The notes under the pieces are model-generated. The model saw only the letters and a list, made by a program, of their open reading frames with translations. It made no database searches and had not been told where the DNA came from. This document shows positions 6,219 to 7,725 of a stretch of DNA of 7,725 nucleotides, one piece after another (position 1 is the stretch's first letter; every line of letters begins with the position of its first letter). Both the position numbers and the translations under genes were made by a program. Source of the stretch: Neisseriaceae bacterium (GTDB lineage Bacteria; Pseudomonadota; Gammaproteobacteria; Burkholderiales; UBA11063); contig CANISK010000064.1 of assembly GCA_947470205.1 (NCBI GenBank), positions 1 through 7,725 on the forward strand, written 5' to 3'.

Positions 6219-7725
6219 TTTGTTGTTTCCTCTTTTCAGCCTGTAGATAAATAATACATTCTGCCATTCTTACTTCTAGTGGATCCAATGAGTCTATTTG
6301 TGGGTGTTTACCGTTGAGTTTAATAAACTCCTGTATCTTAGACCAAAGTATCTTAGCTTCTTCAAAATCCATTTCAATTCTGGTGGACATAATTGCGTTC
6401 TGAATTAGTTTTAACACTTTTGTCGTTACTGCTTTTGATAATATTTCAAAAGCATTTTGGAATGGATTTATTTTATCAATTAAATCTATATGTAGATCGT
6501 CAATATTGACAAATTTTCCAGCCATCCTAATAAACCTTCTATCTCCTTCATCTTTAAGTTCACTGGTTTTAATTACTGCATCAACAACTACTTGTTGACG
6601 AACTTCTTCCACTTCAGAGGGTGATAATGATGGATACTTTATTTGAATAATTTTAGGAATTAATACTTTATTAATAACTTCTGGATCAAGATTGCCTGGC
6701 ATTGCTTTTAACATTTGAGGATCTTGTAATATTGTAGCCTTTATATCGTTTAGGTCTGATTCAATAATATCTTTAACTCGATTGGAGCTTGGCATTTTAA
6801 ACCCACGTATTTTTATTTCTCCAGCCACAGCTTGATCATTGTCAAATAATTTTGTTTTAAATTTAAAATTTGGCGCTAACACTTGCTCCATAAGTAATGA
6901 AACAGTAATGGCCTTTAACATATTATTTACTGATAATTTAATTAGGTCATCTGAGGCATCTGGTTGAGCAATTAAATTTGTAAATTGGGCGTGAGTTTTA
7001 TTGCTACTATCACGAGTTGCTCGTCCAATAATTTGAATGATTTCAGTTAGAGATCCTCTATAACCAACTGTTAAGGCATGTTCACAATATGGCCAGTCAA
7101 AACCCTCTTTAGCCATACCAAGTGCAATAATTAAGTCCATATCCTCTACAGATTTCATATTTCGTAAATAATTAACGATTTTATCCCGATCATTTGGGTT
7201 ATCATTAACCAAGTCAGCAACTTTTAGAATTTTCCCATCACTATGACGTTTCATATAAATAACTTGTGTTTGAGGGTCAATAAATTCAATATCACCAATT
7301 TGATCTAAAATAAAATCCACCTCATTATGTTTATCTTTAGTTGATTCTCCTGAGTTTACATTTGGAATATGTAGAATAGTTTTCTTGTTGGTATCTAAAA
7401 TATCCATAATTCCTGAAGTGTATCGACCTTGATAGAAATGATAGCCAATCCCGAGTGATTTTAAATATGTATAGCCATTTAATTGCTCATAATAATTATA
7501 GGTAACTTTATCAAATTTTGCCTCATCTTCAGGGGTTAATACTGGAACACTATCACCACGAAAGTATGAACCCGTCATTGCAACAATATTTGCGGTAGAG
7601 TTACGTATAATTAAACGGAGTAATTCACCCAAGCGATTATTTATATCGGCTGAAACATGATGGAACTCATCTATAGCCAATAATATATTATTAAACTTTG
7701 TATCTTCAAGTTCATCACAAGCAAA
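6205..7725 (-). CDS. Superfamily-2 DEAD/DEAH-type helicase, N-terminus outside window
   Basis: The frame is open to the right edge, and the visible part has 506 residues. Motif II is IDEFHH (18-23, a DExH box) and motif III-like AMTGS lies at 49-53. Motif V is KEGFDWP (206-212) and motif VI is QIIGRATRD (231-239). Walker A must be upstream of base 7725. A TTG at 7680 is in frame, but starting there would cut the protein immediately before motif II, so the gene is partial here, not short. The final 250 or so residues form a mostly helical extension without a recognised domain, perhaps a contact surface for the nuclease. The stop overlaps the nuclease start by 14 bases. The motif set resembles the helicase subunits of type III restriction-like enzymes; DNA translocation or unwinding coupled to the GIY-YIG nuclease is inferred. 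Confidence 0.88.
   Translation of the reverse strand, partial: FACDELEDTKFNNILLAIDEFHHVSADINNRLGELLRLIIRNSTANIVAMTGSYFRGDSVPVLTPEDEAKFDKVTYNYYEQLNGYTYLKSLGIGYHFYQGRYTSGIMDILDTNKKTILHIPNVNSGESTKDKHNEVDFILDQIGDIEFIDPQTQVIYMKRHSDGKILKVADLVNDNPNDRDKIVNYLRNMKSVEDMDLIIALGMAKEGFDWPYCEHALTVGYRGSLTEIIQIIGRATRDSSNKTHAQFTNLIAQPDASDDLIKLSVNNMLKAITVSLLMEQVLAPNFKFKTKLFDNDQAVAGEIKIRGFKMPSSNRVKDIIESDLNDIKATILQDPQMLKAMPGNLDPEVINKVLIPKIIQIKYPSLSPSEVEEVRQQVVVDAVIKTSELKDEGDRRFIRMAGKFVNIDDLHIDLIDKINPFQNAFEILSKAVTTKVLKLIQNAIMSTRIEMDFEEAKILWSKIQEFIKLNGKHPQIDSLDPLEVRMAECIIYLQAEKRKQQSGQE

Noticed and set aside
7678..7680. In-frame TTG as a possible start of the helicase gene
   Set aside because: The frame stays open to the window edge and motif II (DEFH) follows at once, so a start here would remove Walker A. 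The gene is partial.
1..7725. CRISPR array, tRNA, rRNA, insertion-sequence ends or transposase
   Set aside because: I saw no spaced repeat array, cloverleaf, rRNA segment, transposase or recombinase motif, or terminal inverted repeats anywhere in the window.

Overview
The window is AT-rich (by eye roughly one-third GC) bacterial DNA, densely coding, with Shine-Dalgarno-led genes. It reads as an accessory or mobile region, not core chromosome: no housekeeping gene is present, and the contents are immune-type proteins, an anti-restriction protein, a YfjI-like DUF3987 protein and unnamed phage/plasmid-type genes. A low-GC gammaproteobacterium carrying an integrative element, prophage remnant or plasmid segment fits best. 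The host assignment is inference, because the sequence has no rRNA, tRNA or marker gene to fix it.

Layout, left to right. (1) Bases 1-105 hold the 3' tail of an unidentified plus-strand gene. (2) 198-1246 is a tight two-gene plus-strand unit: a TIR-domain protein with the expected catalytic glutamate, followed at once by a small protein with three hydrophobic segments. It looks like a sensor/effector immune pair. (3) 1257-2717, on the minus strand, encodes a DUF3987/YfjI-like P-loop protein typical of mobile elements. (4) 2718-2996 is a divergent control region. (5) 2997-5022 is a plus-strand cluster of an unnamed phage/plasmid-type protein, an unrecognised acidic protein and an ArdC-like anti-restriction protein with a HEISH zinc-peptidase motif. 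A strong hairpin terminator follows it. (6) 5079-7725, on the minus strand, is a GIY-YIG (T5orf172-type) nuclease gene whose start overlaps the end of an upstream superfamily-2 helicase gene. The helicase runs off the right edge, so its N-terminus with Walker A is outside the window.

The likely theme is offence and defence on one mobile segment: a TIR/membrane pair and a helicase/nuclease pair on the outside, an anti-restriction cluster in the middle. The least ordinary signal is non-coding. Two leaders, before the genes at 2997 and 4192, share an 11-base sequence and the same architecture: a 17-bp stem, a third segment that competes for part of that stem, a run of T, then the ribosome binding site. 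They look like a repeated attenuator-type or single-strand-promoter-type control element serving an anti-restriction cluster.
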